From: Copromyces sp. CBS 386.78
Lineage: Eukaryota; Ascomycota; Sordariomycetes; Sordariales; Sordariaceae
Direction of reading: 5' to 3'
Assembly: GCA_030685235.1 (NCBI GenBank)
Contig: MU839166.1
Location: forward strand, 62,001-126,000
Length of the DNA: 64,000 nucleotides
Every line of letters starts with the position of its first letter. Position 1 is the first letter of the stretch. The notes under the pieces are model-generated. The model worked only from the letters and a program-made list of their open reading frames with translations. It did no database searches and was not told where the DNA came from. A program made the translations under genes and the position numbers. Below are positions 61,855 through 64,000 of this stretch, piece by piece.

Positions 61855-63353
61855 TTTTGTTCTTCTTTGGCTAGAAGTCGCAGCAGTTGGAGTGTTGGCA
61901 GGATAGCTAAAGAGGTAGAAGAGAGAAAACCACCTTGGGTGCAGATAGATAGATACGTAGATGGATTGACTGACTGGGTTGCGAAGAAGAAGAGGAAGAA
62001 CAAAACGCCAAAAGGCCCAGCTAAATACCCAGTCCAAAGACTGGAAACTTGGGTGGCGTACAATTCCATGTGGCCATCTGTTAGGACCAAATCCAAGTTT
62101 ATTCCAACCAGCGGACATTACCAAGTTCGGGCATTGAAGATGCATCTTCAAGGCTCCGGAATGCGCAGCATATGCTCGATTAGGTACCGTACCAAACATA
62201 CTTCGATCTTGTTTGGTAAAATGGAAATAGAACATGGACGGGCACTGCAGCCTGCAATGTGTGCGCCAAATGGAAAACATGGCCGACCAGTGTCGTTCCA
62301 AGTAGTTACCTCTAGACATTGCAGAAAATTGACAAAAATTGTCAAGATAAGATAATCCAATCTATGTGTTATTTATGATCAAAAGAAGACAGACTTCCAT
62401 CTGTTGACTCTTCGAGACCCCAACACAATACCACCACCGAGAACGTGAATACCTATCACCCATACAAACCTGGTTACCAACTCTATTAAGTAGTAACATA
62501 ATCTTCTTGCTCCTCAACCAACGCGCGCGAGCCCTGCCCTGTAGCGGCCACATTCATTCAGCGGGCATCCGTCCCCAGCCGTTACCCCACTATCTCGACT
62601 AGCGCTATTCCTGCAGCACTACAGATAACACCCCATCTAAGTTGAGCATGTACAGCGGTGACCCTCTTTCCCGATTTGTCTCTTCGCCCCCAAGCACAAG
62701 CACAAGCATACAAAACACCAACGTCGATTCCAGAGAGCAGCAATATGGACGTTACCAAAGTCCCAGAACAAGACATACAACCAACATATCAGCTCCGGTA
62801 ATGATAACGATTCTTGCCCATGCAGGAGTGTTTTCACTCCTTTTGGGCGTCTCTTCCCCCGTCCACGGACCACACCAAGCGTTGACTGTCCCGATAGAAA
62901 AACACGGGCACAGCAGCGAGAGATTACACCTGATGCAAAAGCATTATCATTATTATGCACATGAAAAGTGCCCTAAACCTAGGGCAATCCGAGACATAAC
63001 CGCTATCTGCTTCCTCGATTGGTCAATACACGACAGAATACCCTCAACATTGCTGAAACCCACCCATCAAAAACCTGCGCTGTCCAGCCAAGCAAAACAA
63101 CATGAGCATGCTTTCCGAGGAGCAAAGCCGAAACAGGAAAAGGCCTCGAGGTCGTGGAAATCCGTCTCCTTCCATCATCTTTCTAGACCGTCCGTCCACC
63201 TGACCTGTTCCATGTTCCTCCTCTTTGCTCGCTCCCCCGTATGCTCAGGGATGTCTACCAAATCAGGGTATAGTTTCCAGAGGACAGTGTGGTTCTCGTA
63301 GTGGTAGTCTTCACCACAACACTCGGTTTGCTTGTCACCGGCTTCATCCGTGT
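61855..63353. other. Intergenic, no gene supported
   Basis: A plus frame at 62642-63301 (219 codons, first ATG 62648) has no family signature, no coding-like third-position bias and no clear splice partners. I do not annotate it. Confidence 0.4.
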
Positions 63354-64000
63354 CTACTCCTCCTCTGACTTCTTTTTATCCTCTAGCTCCTTAATTTCCA
63401 GCTGCATCTTCCTCGCTCCCTCCCCTCCTACCCGCTCCATCTGGGCCCAATACCGATCAAACCGTTGACTGACACTTGTCCCATCGTTGAGGCACACGGG
63501 AGAATCAGGGAAAAAGATGCCAAGGTAGGGAAGAATCATCGAGTCTGTTATGGGACGGTCCTCCTCCAGGAGGAACCACTGGATAGCCCACTGCTCTGGC
63601 GTGAGTTTGCTTGACCCTGATCCCTCCCTCAATACCTGAATATCTTGGTACACCGGACGCTTCCAGGGCCGGCAGTCCATTTCCCTAGGCGTTCCGGCGA
63701 TTCCGATGTAAAAGTGGACAAGGCTGGCTGCGGTGGATTTGTCAAAGAAGGATTGCAACAGTTCGTCGTGGGTGGCGTCGTGGTTGCAGTCGAGAATCCC
63801 GTAGGGGGTCTGGTTGTACGTCGGAAGGAGGTGGTACGGCTGGTAAGGCTTGGTGGGGCCGCAATAGGGGATCGGGGCTGTGTTCATCTGGGTTGTGTTG
63901 ATCTGGGTTGCGTTGATCTGGGTTGTGTTCGCGCAGAGACACGACGAGGTATCTGGAGTGGTATGACTCGCCCACCACAGGCCGAGCAGGCAAGTTAATC
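63354..64000 (-). CDS. Secreted hypothetical protein, 5' end outside the window
   Basis: The frame is open from the stop at 63354 to the window edge, at least 214 codons, so the N terminus is missing. The first visible residues (LTCLLGLWWASHTTPDTSSCLCANTTQ) look like the end of a signal peptide or a secreted N terminus. Three near-repeats, TTQIN, ATQIN and TTQMN, follow. The body contains DCNHDATHDELLQSFFD, FYIGIAG, MDCRPWKRPVYQD and GIFFPDSPVCLND, with several N-glycosylation sequons near the start. I do not recognise the family. It ends in a Lys/Glu-rich tail (EIKELEDKKKSEEE). Confidence 0.65.
   Translation of the reverse strand, partial: LTCLLGLWWASHTTPDTSSCLCANTTQINATQINTTQMNTAPIPYCGPTKPYQPYHLLPTYNQTPYGILDCNHDATHDELLQSFFDKSTAASLVHFYIGIAGTPREMDCRPWKRPVYQDIQVLREGSGSSKLTPEQWAIQWFLLEEDRPITDSMILPYLGIFFPDSPVCLNDGTSVSQRFDRYWAQMERVGGEGARKMQLEIKELEDKKKSEEE

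Noticed and set aside
62642..63301. 219-codon plus frame
   Set aside because: Starts at TTG or a weak ATG, no domain, base usage like surrounding intergenic DNA.

Overview
The window looks like nuclear DNA of a filamentous ascomycete, most likely Neurospora or a close Sordariomycete relative. Genes carry short GT-AG introns of about 50-115 bases, often with CTAAC branch points. Proteins with clear fungal families are encoded in GC-rich codons. A roughly 12.7 kb block (about 42.46-55.2 kb) is extremely AT/TpA-rich, with relic retrotransposon reading frames riddled with TAA/TAG. This is the signature of repeat-induced point mutation (RIP). The species was not verified by any search.

Layout. 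0-28 kb is a housekeeping region: RLP24 (ribosome biogenesis, minus), a 112-residue unknown protein (plus), KEI1 (inositol phosphorylceramide synthase subunit, plus), the sulfite reductase hemoprotein beta subunit (plus), a chitin synthase with a long N-terminal extension (plus), a CHMP7/Chm7-like ESCRT protein (minus) and MCM6 of the replicative helicase (minus). A 430 bp foldback element with TA ends sits just behind the sulfite reductase gene. A perfect 9+9 palindrome with GGCGCG cores lies 5' of MCM6.

28-41 kb is more accessory. It holds a caspase-like protein whose catalytic His position is Arg, an O-methyltransferase, a GPI-anchored cupredoxin, a tRNA-Arg(ACG), a secreted Cys-rich two-knot protein whose expected start codon reads ATC, and a phenol 2-monooxygenase-type flavoprotein.

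42-55 kb is a heterochromatin-like block made of two full-length RIP-mutated Ty1/copia elements. One is on plus (42461-49223, TSD CTAGT) and one on minus (49489-55198, TSD ACAGT), separated by 260 bases of ordinary DNA. The first is interrupted by two younger, less mutated insertions. One is a 589 bp TRIM-like mini-LTR element (131 bp LTRs, TSD GGTTT). The other is a 741 bp element with 50 bp terminal inverted repeats, an 8 bp duplication TAAATAAA and a CTGTCA-rich minisatellite core.

55-64 kb returns to unique DNA with a rhodopsin/PTH11-type seven-helix membrane protein, a RING-type zinc finger protein, a Cys-containing protein with a C-terminal membrane anchor, and the 3' part of a secreted protein gene cut by the window edge. 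Nothing in the gene order proves a cluster. The functional links I can support are individual ones, such as cell-cycle control of MCM6.
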